Source: Bog-473 sp963744935
GTDB lineage: Bacteria; Actinomycetota; Acidimicrobiia; Acidimicrobiales; RAAP-2
DNA length: 64,000 bases
Direction of reading: 5' to 3'
Assembly: GCA_963744935.1 (NCBI GenBank)
Contig: CAVUVM010000007.1
Span: 62,001 to 126,000, forward strand
The stretch's first letter is position 1; each line of letters begins with the position of its first letter. Positions 1 to 10,806 of the stretch are shown here, piece by piece. Both the position numbers and the translations under genes were made by a program. The notes under the pieces were generated by a model. The model searched no databases. It had not been told where the DNA came from and saw nothing but the letters and a program-made list of their open reading frames with translations.

Positions 1-292
1 ACAGGTCGGCTGGGGTGATGTTGTGGTAGTTGACGAGCTTGGGCTCGTTGCGCGCGGCGACGATGTCGTAGACCGGGCTGCCGATGGACGCCTGGTACAG
101 CAGCCAGCGGTCGCGCCCGGCACGCCCGAGCTCGATCACCGGCCGTCCCTCGTGCTCGACATCGGCCGTGTGCGAGCCGTAGTAGATGTCCGAGTCGAAC
201 CCCGCCGCGCGTAGGCCATCGCGCAGGTTCACCGTGTGAACCCCGATGGCGTCGCGGCTGGCGAGCGACGGAATGACCTGGTCGACCCGCAC
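1..292 (-). CDS. Glycosyltransferase family 4, N-terminal part (cut by window edge)
   Basis: The minus strand is open from a GTG at 292 to the left edge, about 97 codons. It begins MRVDQVIPSLASRDAIGVHT and continues with LRDGLRAAGFDSDIYYG, LLYQASIGSPVYDIV and LVNYHNITPADL. This is the usual N-terminal Rossmann half of GT4 glycosyltransferases, where the region around GVHT lines the acceptor site; the donor-binding C-terminal half lies outside the window. The frame stays open upstream of 292, but the family-like sequence begins at this GTG. The gene is divergent from the SpoIID-repeat gene at 417, with a 124-bp shared promoter region. The sugar and acceptor cannot be told from this fragment; a role in envelope glycan synthesis is inference from the neighbours. 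Confidence 0.72.
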   Translation of the reverse strand, partial: MRVDQVIPSLASRDAIGVHTVNLRDGLRAAGFDSDIYYGSHTADVEHEGRPVIELGRAGRDRWLLYQASIGSPVYDIVAARNEPKLVNYHNITPADL

Positions 293-416
293 GTCGGTGC
301 AGTGTACAAGCGCACTGCGGAGCTCGAAGGCGGCACCTATGCACCGATTGACGTCCGGAGCGCCCCTATCCTGGTCGAATCGTGTCGGACCGAGCCCCAG
401 CCGCGCGCCCGCGACC

Positions 417-2576
417 ATGAGCTTCACGCTCACGGGTCCGACCACCCTGCGACGCCACCGTCGCCCCGCGGCACCGTTGGTGGGCATCGTCGTCTCTCTC
501 TTCTTGGTGGTTGCCGCCGCCGTGATCGGCCCCATGTCTCCCGCGGCCGCCGACCTCGGTGTCCCGAACCGGGCCTCGGTGCCGCAGATCCCGTCGTCGG
601 AGTCACGTGCACTGCCGGCGGACTCCACCAACGTGCGCATTGCCATGCAGGAGAACGCAGGCAACGACGTCATCGCCGAATCGTTGGGCGGCGTGTCGGC
701 GCCGGGCGTGCCCGACTCGCCCGCCGTGCTGTTCCAGCCGACGGGAGGGGCGTGGAACGTCGACACCGGGCCCGGCTGCGCGGGCCCGTGGACCCCGGTG
801 CTCGCCAACCAGACCACCCCCACGGCGTCGCCGGTCAGCGGGGGTCTTCTCCAGCTGTGTGTCGCCGGCGGGAGCCCGATCGTCCACGGCACGCTGACCG
901 GGGTCTACGACTCGGGCAGTGAGGCGCAGACCGTCAACACACTTCCGCTCGAGACCTACGTCGCCGATACGGTGCCGGGAGAGTCGCCGTCGAGCTGGGC
1001 GAGCGTGGGAGGGTCCGGTCCACAAGGTATGGACTGGGGCTTCCAGGAGCTCGAGGCCCAGGCGGTGGCCGTCCGTTCTTATGTGCTCGCCGACCTCGGT
1101 GGCTACGGCGGCTACGCCGACACCTGTGATCTGGACTGTCAGAATTACCGCGGCACCGAGTACGAGACGCCCACGAGCATCGCCGCCGCCGACGACACCG
1201 CCGGGCAGGTGATGGTGATGCCCAACGGATCCATTGCCACGACCGAGTACTCCGCGTCGACCGGCGGCTACACGTCCGGCGCTAACGAGGGATCGCCCTT
1301 CACCGCGGTGCCCGACGACGGAGACGCCGTGTGCGTCTCCGATGCGTGCAACCCCAACCATCAGTGGACGACCTCGGTCAGCTACAACCAGATCGAGTCC
1401 GCGTGGCCGCAGATCGGCACGTTCACGGACCTCCCGATGGGGCCAGGCCAGTTGGTGACCGACCCCGGCCATCCGTTCGACGCGTCCTACGGTCGGGTTG
1501 CCACCATCACCGTGGCCGGTACGTCAGGGAGCGTCACGATGCCCGGCACGGAGTTCTACACCGACCTCGGGCTCAACTCGGACTTGTTCTCCATCACCGG
1601 GTTCAACGGATCCTCGGTCACCATCGAGGGCCAAGGGTGGGGTCACGGCATCGGCATGGGCCAGTGGGGTGCGCTCGGCTACGCCATCGGTCAGGACAAC
1701 GGCGATGGGAACTGGACGTACACCCAGATCGTGAACCACTACTACGGCCCGGCCCAGTCGAGCACCCTTCCGGGTTCGGCCGGGCAGCCCAGCGGCGGAG
1801 TCGGCGGCTACTGGATCAACGCGGCGGACGGCGGTGTGTTCAGTTTCGGGAACGCGCAGTTCCACGGCAGCATGGGTGGCATCCCGTTGAACGCCCCGGT
1901 TGTCGGCGTCGCCGCGACGCACGACGCCAACGGGTACTGGGAGGTCGCCCGCGACGGTGGCGTGTTCAGCTTCGGCGACGCCAACTTCTACGGCAGCACC
2001 GGCAGCATCCGATTGAACAAGCCGATGGTCGGGATGGCCGTCACGCCCGATGGGGGTGGCTACTGGCTCGTGGCCGCCGACGGTGGCATCTTCGCCTACG
2101 GCGACGCCGGCTTCTACGGCAGCACGGGCAGCCTCGCGCTCAACAAGCCAGTCATCGGGATGGTGCCGACGCACGACGGCAGGGGCTACTGGCTCATCGC
2201 CTCAGACGGCGGCGTCTTCGCGTTCGGCAACGCCGGGTTCTTCGGCTCGCTCGGAGGGGCACCACCGTCCACCGCGCTCGTGGGCGTGGCGCCGACACCC
2301 GACGGTGGCGGCTACTGGGTTCTCGGCGCCAACGGGACCGTCTACGACTTCGGCGACGCGCCCACGGTGGGGGTCGCCGGGGCCTCGCCCACGCTGAGCA
2401 CCATGATGAGCCCGATGACCGGCTTGATCCCGGATTTGAGCGGTCAGGGCTTCGATGCAGTCAACGGGAGCGGGCAGGTCTTCGCGTTCGGTGATGCGCC
2501 GTACTTCGGCGATGTCACGACGGCGGTGCCCAGATACTCGGGCCACGCCGTGGGTATCGCCGTCACGCCCTCGTAA
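417..2576 (+). CDS. Secreted SpoIID/LytB-domain protein with C-terminal YW-DGG repeats
   Basis: 719 residues from the ATG at 417. An in-frame start at 246 would add 57 residues of low-complexity sequence with no signal character, so I reject it. Residues about 15-45 form an Arg-rich n-region, a hydrophobic stretch and an Ala-rich cleavage region. A SpoIID/LytB domain covers about 165-430: LPLETYVADTVPGESP, the AQAVAVRSYVLA segment, YSASTGGYTS and the closing GWGHGIGMGQWGA. The Bacillus SpoIID family cleaves glycan strands that have lost their stem peptides. From about residue 460 to the end there are roughly six 42-residue repeats of the type GYWLVAADGGIFAYGDAGFYGS, probably a beta-propeller or wall-binding module. 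The same repeat occurs in the secreted proteins at 59555 and 61683. A wall-remodelling role is inferred. Confidence 0.85.
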   Translation: MSFTLTGPTTLRRHRRPAAPLVGIVVSLFLVVAAAVIGPMSPAAADLGVPNRASVPQIPSSESRALPADSTNVRIAMQENAGNDVIAESLGGVSAPGVPDSPAVLFQPTGGAWNVDTGPGCAGPWTPVLANQTTPTASPVSGGLLQLCVAGGSPIVHGTLTGVYDSGSEAQTVNTLPLETYVADTVPGESPSSWASVGGSGPQGMDWGFQELEAQAVAVRSYVLADLGGYGGYADTCDLDCQNYRGTEYETPTSIAAADDTAGQVMVMPNGSIATTEYSASTGGYTSGANEGSPFTAVPDDGDAVCVSDACNPNHQWTTSVSYNQIESAWPQIGTFTDLPMGPGQLVTDPGHPFDASYGRVATITVAGTSGSVTMPGTEFYTDLGLNSDLFSITGFNGSSVTIEGQGWGHGIGMGQWGALGYAIGQDNGDGNWTYTQIVNHYYGPAQSSTLPGSAGQPSGGVGGYWINAADGGVFSFGNAQFHGSMGGIPLNAPVVGVAATHDANGYWEVARDGGVFSFGDANFYGSTGSIRLNKPMVGMAVTPDGGGYWLVAADGGIFAYGDAGFYGSTGSLALNKPVIGMVPTHDGRGYWLIASDGGVFAFGNAGFFGSLGGAPPSTALVGVAPTPDGGGYWVLGANGTVYDFGDAPTVGVAGASPTLSTMMSPMTGLIPDLSGQGFDAVNGSGQVFAFGDAPYFGDVTTAVPRYSGHAVGIAVTPS

Positions 2577-2691
2577 ACACACATTGCAGAGGCCTCGCTA
2601 CGGCGTCAGGGCGTGCCTGCGGTGCCGGGGTTTCACGTTGCACGGCAAAGTCAAAGTTCCCTCGCGGGGACACGCGCCTTCAAGCAACTGC

Positions 2692-2720
2692 TTGACACTT
2701 CGTCGTGTCGCGAATAAAAA
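2692..2720 (+). promoter_or_regulatory. Sigma-70-type promoter candidate for the Ig-repeat gene
   Basis: TTGACA at 2692-2697, a 17-bp spacer and TAAAAA at 2715-2720. It lies about 100 bp ahead of the ATG at 2819, in the only AT-rich patch of the 242-bp gap after the SpoIID gene. The -35 is perfect; the -10 is a weak match. Confidence 0.45.
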
Positions 2721-2818
2721 GTCACGCTAGTTGTCGACTGAAGCACTCGCGCGTTGCGGGCCGACATCGGGAGCGAGGGGGACTAAACCGAGAGCTAGGG
2801 GAGAGCGAGGGTCTAGTC

Positions 2819-5800
2819 ATGAGCGCTGCCACGCCAGCACGCGTCCACGGAGCTGTGATTCTCAGAATCTTCTCAGCTTTGCTGCTGACAGCGGGCATTC
2901 TGGCCACCGCCGCCATCACGTTCGAGTCGCCCGCCTTCGCCCAGCCTGCGCCGACGATTGCGAACGGCACCGGCGCGTTCTCAACGGACCCGGTCATCAA
3001 CCTCACGGGCTGCACGGCAGCGAGCAAGTCAGAGACACTGACCTGCACCAGCACGGCGGGTGTCCAGGCGGGAATGAGCGCCAACGGATCATCCTTTGCC
3101 TCTGGCACGTCGGTCAGCAGCGTGACCGCGACCACCATCGCGATTTCGGCCGACACCTCCGCCGCCATCACGAACACCCAGACGCTGACCTTCACCACGC
3201 GCACTGCGGTTGACGACGCGAGCGGATCGAGCTCGTCGACGACGGTCAGCAGTTCGAACAGCTTCGCCAACGCCGGCGTCACCGCAGGTTCGGCGGTGAT
3301 CGGGCCCGGGATCGCCAATGGCACCTACGTGAGCTCGGTGAGCGGGGACGACATCGTCCTGTCGGCCGATCCGACCGGGACGCTGTCGGACGTGACGCTC
3401 ATCTTCAACAATCCCGACAACTTCGACACGTTGACGTTGGTGTCGGGTGGTGCGTCGAACGTCAATCCGGCCTCCCTTACCGTGGTGAGCCAGCCCCCAG
3501 CCGGCGACGGCGCGGTCATCACCACAGCCAACCAGGGCATCTTGAGCCTCCTGCCTGGAGACAGTGCCACCAGCGCATTTCATGCGACCTTCGCGTACTG
3601 CGACCCGGGCGACACGTACTCGGCCGGGTCGCCGGATTGCACGACGGCGACCATGACGTATGCGCCGGCGGTCGACCAGGAGGTCGGCGAGGACATCACC
3701 GTCGACGGCATCTCCCAGGACGTCTACGAGACGGCAGAGGTTGCGGTCGTCGCCCCTTCCACCCAGCAGCAGCACACGCCCCTTACGGTGACGGTGGCCC
3801 CGACCGGGTCGAGCGTCCCCAGCAGCGAGTCCACCGAGGTCGGGACGGCCACCATCAACTACGCGGACGGTTTCGCCTCGGTGGTGCCCGTTCCCTCCGG
3901 GTTCACCTACGTAGCCGGCTCAGTCCAGGTCACTGGCGGCGACGCCACGACAGAAGGTGTGGCCACGGCCGAGTTCTGCACGACCACTGGGACAGGGTGT
4001 GACGCGCAGACCACTGGGAACTACCACACGACCTATCCCTATCTGGAGGTTGAGCTCCCGACCTCCGACGAGGTCGCTGGTGGCAACAACTTCACGCTTC
4101 CCACGGTGAGCGCGCAGTTCACGGCGACCGGGTCGGTGGGGTCCAACCAGAGCGAGACCCTTTCGGAGTTCAGGGTCGACACCAACGTGACCATCCCGAT
4201 CATCGGCACGCAGAACGCGGACTTCGACGGGTATCCGACGAGTGGCAACAGCGGGACCCCTCCGTATACACCGCCAGGGGCGCTGGCGACCACTCAGATC
4301 GTCCCGCAACAGACCGCGCCCGCCATCACCTCTTCGAACAACACGACGTTCACGACGGGCAGCGCCTGGAGCTTCAACGTCACGACGACCGGGTATCCCA
4401 ATCCGTCACTGTCCGAGAGCGGGAACCTGCCAGCAGGCGTGAACTTCGTCGACAACGGCAACGGCACAGGCACTCTCTCAGGCACTCCGGCTGCGGGGAC
4501 CGGCGGCACGTACCCGATCTCGATCACCGCGGCCAACGGCAACCTTCCGAACGCGACGCAGTCGTTCACTCTGACGGTTGACCAGGCTCCGGCAATCACG
4601 TCGGGTGCGGGCACGACCTTCACCACCGGTACGGCTGGATCCTTCACGGTGACCAGCACCGGGTTCCCGACACCGTCGTATTCCGAGTTCGGCAACCTGC
4701 CTTCGGGCGTGACCCTCGCGGACCACCACGACGGCACGGCCACCTTGTCGGGCACGCCGGCCGCGGGGACCGGCGGTACATACCCGATCACGATCACGGC
4801 CGGCAACGGGGTGGGCACTGCTGCCACCCAGGCCTTCACGCTGACCGTGGATCAGGCGCCGGCCATCACGTCTGCTGATGCCACCACGTTCTCCACCGGC
4901 AGCTCGGACAGCTTCAGCGTGACCACCACGGGCTATCCGACTTCGGCCATCTCCGAGAGCGGCGACCTGCCCACGGGGGTTTCCTTCGTCGACAACGGGA
5001 ACGGGACCGCCAGTCTCTCGGGCACCGCGGCGGATGGAACACAGGGCAGCTACCCCATCACGATCACGGCGAACAACGGCGTCGGGAGCGCGGCCACCCA
5101 GTCCTTCACCCTGACGGTCACCAATGGTCCCCTCGCCCCGACCATCACGTCGGGATCGAGCACCACGCTCCAGGTCGGCGACGCGGGAAGCTTCACAGTG
5201 ACATCGTCGGCCAACCCGACGGCGGCGCTCAGCGAGACCGGGACCCTGCCCACGGGCGTGACCTTCACGGACAACGGTGATGGCACCGCCTCGCTGGCCG
5301 GGACGCCTGCGGTGGGCAGCGGTGGCGTCTACACGTTCACCATCACCGCGAACAACGGCGTTGGCAGCCCGGCGACGCAGTCCTTCACCCTGACGGTCAA
5401 CGAGGCGCCATCCATCGCGTCGAACGCCGCCACGACCTTCACGACGGGCACGGCCGGCACCTTCACGGTGACCACGGGCGGGTATCCCGCCCCGGCGCTC
5501 TCCGAAGTCGGGTCGCTCCCGAGTGGTGTGACCTTCGTCGACAACGGCGACGGGACCGCATCCCTCTCGGGCACTCCGGCCGCGGGAACCGGCGGCCTGT
5601 ACCCGATCACGATCACGGGCTACAACGGCATCGGGACGCAGGCGACGCAGTCCTTCACGCTCACCGTGGACCAGCACGAGGCCATCACTTCGGTCGCCAG
5701 TACGACGTTCACGACCGGGAGTGACGGAACCTTCACTGTCACGACGACCGGCTTCCCGACCGGGGCGCTCTCCGCAAGCGGGTCCCTGCCCTCGGGCGTG

Positions 5801-6745
5801 ACCTTCGCCGACAACGGTGATGGCACGGGGACCCTCTCGGGGACGCCCGCTGCGGGGAGCGGCGGCGTCTACCCGATCACCATCACGGCCACCAACGGCG
5901 TGGGCAGCGCGGCGATGCAGTCCTTCACGCTGGGGGTGGACCAGGCGCCGTCCATCACGTCGGGTATCAGCACGACGTTCACGACCAGCAGCGCGGGGAC
6001 GTTCACCGTCACGACGGGCGGGTATCCCGTACCGGCGCTCTCAGAGACCGGGTCCCTGCCGAGCGGTGTGACCCTGACCGACAACGGCAACGGCACTGCC
6101 ACCCTGGCGGGGACGCCCGCTGCCACGGCCGGTGGCGTCTACCCGCTCACCATCAGCGCGACCAACGGCGTGGGCAGCCCGGCGACGCAGTCCTTCACGC
6201 TGACGGTCGACCAGCCTCCGTCCGTCTCGTCTCCCAACGCGGCGACGTTCTCCCTCGGTGACCCCGGGACCTTCACGCCGACGGCGGCCGGGTACCCCGC
6301 CCCGAGCATCACCGAGTGGGGCAACCTCCCCAAGGGGGTCAACGTCACGGACGGACGGCTGTCGGGGACGCCGACGAAGAAGGGGACGTTCCAGATCCTC
6401 TTCACGGCAACGAACGGCATTTCGCCGGCGGGGACGCAGGTCTTCACGCTCACCGTCGTGAAGTTTGCCGTCTCGACGACCTCGCTCCCGGCTGTCACCG
6501 AGGGCACGCCCTACAGCCAGCAGCTTTCCGTGGTGGGCGGAAAGGCTCCGTACAAGTGGAAGGCCGTCGGGTCGCTGCCGACCGGGCTCACGTTGTCCAA
6601 GGAGGGCGTGTTGTCGGGGACCGTGCCCGCGACCGTGACGCCCGGGACCTACACGATCGACGTGTCGGTGAAGGACCACACCAAGCCGACCGCACAGACG
6701 GCGAGCGGCTCCATCAGCCTGACGATCCAGGCAGCGGGCTCGTAG
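2819..6745 (+). CDS. Giant secreted protein with tandem putative-Ig (He_PIG-like) repeats
   Basis: 1308 residues from the ATG at 2819, preceded by the purine-rich GGGAGAGCGAGGG. The frame is open further upstream, but the signal peptide (residues about 10-40, ending AFAQPAP) fits only this start. A Thr/Ser-rich region of about 450 residues follows. From about residue 498 there are eight tandem units of about 90 residues, each with the pattern APxITS, TTFTTGxxGxFTVTTxGxP, LPxGVTFxDNGDGTATLSG, TPAAGTGGxYPITITAxNG and ATQSFTLTVDQ. A divergent last Ig unit (FAVSTTSLPAVTEGTPYSQQ to the end) closes the protein. This architecture is typical of surface adhesins or matrix proteins. No LPXTG or other anchor is visible. 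The following gene is a paralogue with the same repeats, so one likely arose by duplication. Confidence 0.82.
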   Translation: MSAATPARVHGAVILRIFSALLLTAGILATAAITFESPAFAQPAPTIANGTGAFSTDPVINLTGCTAASKSETLTCTSTAGVQAGMSANGSSFASGTSVSSVTATTIAISADTSAAITNTQTLTFTTRTAVDDASGSSSSTTVSSSNSFANAGVTAGSAVIGPGIANGTYVSSVSGDDIVLSADPTGTLSDVTLIFNNPDNFDTLTLVSGGASNVNPASLTVVSQPPAGDGAVITTANQGILSLLPGDSATSAFHATFAYCDPGDTYSAGSPDCTTATMTYAPAVDQEVGEDITVDGISQDVYETAEVAVVAPSTQQQHTPLTVTVAPTGSSVPSSESTEVGTATINYADGFASVVPVPSGFTYVAGSVQVTGGDATTEGVATAEFCTTTGTGCDAQTTGNYHTTYPYLEVELPTSDEVAGGNNFTLPTVSAQFTATGSVGSNQSETLSEFRVDTNVTIPIIGTQNADFDGYPTSGNSGTPPYTPPGALATTQIVPQQTAPAITSSNNTTFTTGSAWSFNVTTTGYPNPSLSESGNLPAGVNFVDNGNGTGTLSGTPAAGTGGTYPISITAANGNLPNATQSFTLTVDQAPAITSGAGTTFTTGTAGSFTVTSTGFPTPSYSEFGNLPSGVTLADHHDGTATLSGTPAAGTGGTYPITITAGNGVGTAATQAFTLTVDQAPAITSADATTFSTGSSDSFSVTTTGYPTSAISESGDLPTGVSFVDNGNGTASLSGTAADGTQGSYPITITANNGVGSAATQSFTLTVTNGPLAPTITSGSSTTLQVGDAGSFTVTSSANPTAALSETGTLPTGVTFTDNGDGTASLAGTPAVGSGGVYTFTITANNGVGSPATQSFTLTVNEAPSIASNAATTFTTGTAGTFTVTTGGYPAPALSEVGSLPSGVTFVDNGDGTASLSGTPAAGTGGLYPITITGYNGIGTQATQSFTLTVDQHEAITSVASTTFTTGSDGTFTVTTTGFPTGALSASGSLPSGVTFADNGDGTGTLSGTPAAGSGGVYPITITATNGVGSAAMQSFTLGVDQAPSITSGISTTFTTSSAGTFTVTTGGYPVPALSETGSLPSGVTLTDNGNGTATLAGTPAATAGGVYPLTISATNGVGSPATQSFTLTVDQPPSVSSPNAATFSLGDPGTFTPTAAGYPAPSITEWGNLPKGVNVTDGRLSGTPTKKGTFQILFTATNGISPAGTQVFTLTVVKFAVSTTSLPAVTEGTPYSQQLSVVGGKAPYKWKAVGSLPTGLTLSKEGVLSGTVPATVTPGTYTIDVSVKDHTKPTAQTASGSISLTIQAAGS

Positions 6746-6878
6746 CGACGGTCTGAGAGAGCTCGGAGACAGCATCGGAGACAGCAGGGAATGGCACACG
6801 CGGGGCCGACGAGCAGTCCCGCTGCGAAGACATCGACGCAATGGACTTTGAAGTAGTACGACCGAGGAGGATGGTGTG

Positions 6879-9842
6879 ATGGGCGGTTTGCGACCAGGGG
6901 CAGGTCACGTGGCCCGAGTCACGAAGGCGATACTCGCAGCCGTACTGATGGGGGGCGCGCTCACGCTGGCTGCGGCAGCGACCGAGGCCGGCGCGTTCTC
7001 GGCCACCCCCCAGTGGTTCACCACCGGCGGCACGGCGGTCTCGTCGTTGTCGTGTGGCACCTGGTACTACACGACCATGGGGTCCCAGACCGGTGGTGGC
7101 TCGGCCTCGATCACCCTCTACGGCGGTGGCGGCGGTGGCGGCGCGGGTACTCCGGTGGCCGTCGGCAACACGGCCAACACGGCCGTCGGGGGTTCCGGCG
7201 GCGGGGTGATCGGAACCTTCACCGTGTCTGCCGGCCAGAGCATCGCCACCTTCATCGGTTGCGGCGGTGGCGGCGGGACGGCCCACAGCAGCGGTTCGAC
7301 CGGCACCGGAGGCACCGGAGGCACCGGCTACGCCAACGGCGCGAACGGCGGCATGTTCTCCTCCACCGAGGGTGAGTCCTCCGGTGGTGGCGGCGGCGGT
7401 GGTGCCTCCGCCGTGTGCGTCTACGGGAGCGCCGGCTCGCCCTGCGCCACCTTGCTCGGTGTCTCGGGCGGAGGCGGTGGTGGCGGCGGTGCTTCGTGCA
7501 CGGGAAATGGCGGGAGCGGCGGCACCGGGAACGCCGGGGCCACCAGTGGCGCGACGTCGTCGTCTGAGACCAGCTCCACGGCTCCGGGTGGATCGGCCCC
7601 TGGTCAGGGTTTCGGCGGTGGCGGCGGAGGAGCTGACAAAGACAGTCAGTCCGGCGGTGGCGGCGGTGGCGGTGGCGTCGGCGCCGTGAGCGGCACGAGC
7701 TCGACAGCGGCCACGACAGGCGGCGGAGGCGCGGCCAACAGCACGGGCGGACCCGGGGGCGCCAAGCTCAGCGGAGGCACGGGTCCGGCCGGGACCGCCG
7801 GAGCCAACCCGGCCAGCGGCGTCGGTGCCGGCGCCGGAGGCGTGGGCGGGACCAACGCCAGCGGAGACGAGGACAACGGGGGCGGCGGCGGTGGTGGCGG
7901 CTACACCGGCGGCGGCGGCGGAGCGGGCGATTACTGCTTCATCGCGCCTGCTCTCGGCAGCGGTGGCGGCGGCGCCGGTTCCTCGTGGGTCTCGACCTCC
8001 TACCTGACCAGCTTCGCCAACGGCTCGAACCCGAGCTTCCCCGCCGGAACGGCGACGACATCGACTGCGTGCGGCAGGTCCGTGGCGCAGGGGACCTCGG
8101 GCGGGTCCAACGGCGCCGGCGGGACCAACGACACCACCAGCAGTGGAGCAACCGGCACGGGATACACGGGATGTCCGGGCGGCATCAGCTTGACCTGGTC
8201 GGCAGGTCCGGGCGCGCCGACCGGCGTGACGGGCACCGGGTCGAGCGGCCAGATCACGGCCAGCTGGACGGCGCCCTCCGACCCGGGCACCTCGTCCATC
8301 ACCGGCTACACCGTGACGGCGACGCCGGTGCCCAGCGGGACCCCCGTCAGCCAGACCTTCAACTCGACGGCCACCACCGAGACGCTCACCGGGTTGACCA
8401 ATGGCGTCGACTACGACGTGTCGGTGGCAGCCGTCTCCAGCGTGGGCACGGGCCCGGCGGCCAACGCGTCCAACAACCCGATCGCGCTCGGGACGGCGCC
8501 GACCATCACATCGGCCACCAGCACGACGTTCACGGTCGGGACGGCCGGGAGCTTCACCGTCACCACGAGTGGGACGCCTGATCCGACGATGACGGAGACG
8601 GGGACGCTGCCGAGCGGCGTGAGCTTCCTCGACAACGGCGACGGGACGGCGACCTTGTCCGGGACGCCCGCCGTCGGCACCGGAGGCACCTATTCACTGT
8701 CCTTCGGTGCAGCCAACGGGTTCAGCCCGAACGCCACGCAGTCGTTCCTGTTCACAGTGGACGAGGCGCCCAGCATCACGTCGAGTGCCGCCGCCACCTT
8801 CGACGAGAACGATCCCGGCAGCTCGACCATCACCACCACGGGCTACCCGACGGCGGCGCTCTCCGAGAGCGGATCATTGCCGACCGGTGTGACCTTCGTC
8901 GACAACGGCGACGGGACGGCCACCTTGGCCGGCACGCCCGCGGCGGACACGCGAGGCTCGTATCCCCTCACCATCACGGCGAACAACGGGGTGGGCACGC
9001 CGGCGACGCAGACGTTCAGCCTGACCGTCAACGCAGCGCCGGCCATCACGTCGGACTCGACCACGACGTTCATCGAGAACACGCCGGGGAGCTTCACCGT
9101 GGTGTCCAACGGACAGCCGACGGCGGCGCTCTCCGAGACCGGGAACCTCCCGAGTGGTGTGACCTTCGTCGACAACGGTGACGGGACCGCCACCCTGGCG
9201 GGCACGCCCGCCTCCGGGACGAACGGGACGTATCCGCTCACCATCACGGCGAGCAACGGCATCAGCCCGGACGCCACGCAGACCTTTGCCCTGATCGTCG
9301 ACGCACCCTCGACCATCACCAGCAACGCCGCGACGACCTTCACCGTCGAGACCGCCGGCAGCTTCACCGTCACGACAACGGGGAACCCCACGGCAGCGCT
9401 CTCCGAGACCGGATCCCTGCCGAGCGGTGTGACCTTCCTCGACAACGGGGACGGCACCGGCACCTTGTCCGGGACCCCTGCGGTCGGCACGGGAGGCGTG
9501 TACTCGTTCAGCATCACGGCGGGTAACGGTGTGGGCAGCGCTGACACGCAGACCTTCACGCTCACCGTCGACGAGGCAGCGGGCATCACGAGCGCGGACT
9601 CCGCCGTCTTCACGGCGGGCAGCGCCGGGAGCTTCACCGTCACCACCAGTGGGTACCCGATCGCCGCCTTGTCAGAGAGCGGCACGCTGCCCAGTGGGGT
9701 CGGCTTCATGGACAACGGTGACGGCACGGCCACGCTGTCCGGGACCCCGGCCGCCGGCACGGGGGAGCTACTCGATCACCATCACGGCGAACGACGGGGT
9801 GGGCGGCGCGGCCACGCAGTCCTTCACGCTGAGCGTCGATGA
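6879..9842 (+). pseudogene. Glycine-rich Ig-repeat surface protein, N-terminal portion up to a frameshift
   Basis: The start is the ATG at 6879 (GTG at 6876 also possible), 9 bp after GAGGAGG. A signal peptide covers residues about 12-45 (ATEAGAFSA). Residues about 80-440 are an extreme glycine-rich segment with many GGGGGG runs and few charged residues. A fibronectin-III-like domain follows (APTGVTGTGSSGQITASW), then five to six Ig units of about 90 residues of the same type as the upstream gene. At about 9765, in GCACGGGGGAGC, the repeat pattern AAGTGG-YSITIT breaks: this frame turns into unrelated His/Arg-rich sequence and stops at 9842, while the repeat continues in the next frame to 10644. 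This is either a real inactivating or phase-varying frameshift in a G-run or a sequencing error. With the shift repaired the protein would be about 1255 residues. Confidence 0.75.
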
Positions 9843-10644
9843 GGCGCCCACCATCACGAGCGCCGCCGCCACCACCTTCGTCTCGGGCGTCACGGACAAC
9901 TTCACCGTGACGACGACGGGGACGCCCACGGCCAGCATCTCCGAGTCCGGAGACCTACCGGACGGCGTCACCTTCACCGACAACGGTGACGGGATGGCGG
10001 TCCTGTCGGGGAACCCGGCAGCGGACAGTGCCGACAGCTACACGTTCACGATCACCGCGACGAACGGGGTGGCGCCCGACGCCAACCAGTCCTTCACGCT
10101 GACGGTCGACATCCCCGCCGGCATCAGCTCACCGGATACGGCGTCGTTCGCCCGCTACAGCCCGAGCACCTTCACCGTGGTCACCACCGGGAACCCGACG
10201 CCGACGCTCACCGAGGTCGGGACGCTGCCCAAGGGCGTGACCTATTCGGGCGGCACCATCTCGGGCACGCCGACCAAGGCCGGCTCGTTCGAGTTGTCGT
10301 TCCTCGCGGCCAACGGCATTGGATACCAGTACGTGCAGTACTTCACGCTGACCGTCACGCCGTTCCAGATCACGACGACCTCGCCGCTGCCGGCGGCAAC
10401 CGAAGGCACTGCCTACAGCGTGCAGCTGACGGCCAGCGGTGGCGTCACCCCGTACAAATGGAAGTCCAAGGGGACGCTGCCGACCGGTCTCACGCTGTCG
10501 AAGGCAGGGGTGCTGTCGGGCACGGTTGCCGACACGGTGAGTCCGGGCACCTACCAGATCTCGGTCAAGGTGACCGACAACAAGACGCCGACGAAGGAAG
10601 TGCAGACCGCGACGTTGAGCATCACCGTCAACAGCAGCGACTGA
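9764..10644 (+). pseudogene. C-terminal portion of the frameshifted glycine-rich Ig-repeat protein
   Basis: Past the break at about 9765 the Ig repeats resume in another frame: GSYSITITANDGVGGAATQS, then APTITSAAATTF, then further units, ending in the same terminal Ig unit as the upstream paralogue (FQITTTSPLPAATEGTAYSV, PYKWKSKGTLPTGLTLSK, GTYQISVKVTD). The frame is open from about 9529, but sequence before the break is Arg/Pro-rich and out of register with the repeat, so it is not coding in this frame. There is no credible start codon or ribosome site at the break, so this is not an independent gene. A strong hairpin terminator lies downstream at 10739. Confidence 0.7.
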
Positions 10645-10738
10645 TCCCCTCGGGGCTGGCGATCGGCCCCGAGACAGGACAGCTCGATATCCGGCTTCTT
10701 CAGTGGGTCCGATATCCGGTTTCAGCGGGAAGGGGCGA

Positions 10739-10768
10739 GCAGCGGGAGACCTCAGGGTCTCCCGCTGC
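10739..10768. terminator. Strong hairpin terminator between convergent genes
   Basis: A perfect 13-bp stem, GCAGCGGGAGACC at 10739-10751 paired with GGTCTCCCGCTGC at 10756-10768, with a TCAG loop. TGTTTC follows on the plus strand. It sits between the Ig-repeat gene (ends 10644, plus) and the HAD gene (ends 10807, minus) and can serve both. Confidence 0.75.
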
Positions 10769-10806
10769 TGTTTCATGGAGCGGCGTGCGCGGGTGTCGAG
10801 CGCGGG

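Noticed and set aside
246..416. Upstream in-frame extension of the SpoIID gene
   Set aside because: Adds 57 residues before the signal peptide and runs into the divergent glycosyltransferase start region. The ATG at 417 places the signal sequence correctly.
1331..2494. Long Arg/His-rich frames overlapping the SpoIID, Ig-repeat and Gly-rich genes
   Set aside because: They are out-of-frame shadows of high-GC repeat genes: no domain, no signal peptide, extreme Arg/Pro/Ser composition.
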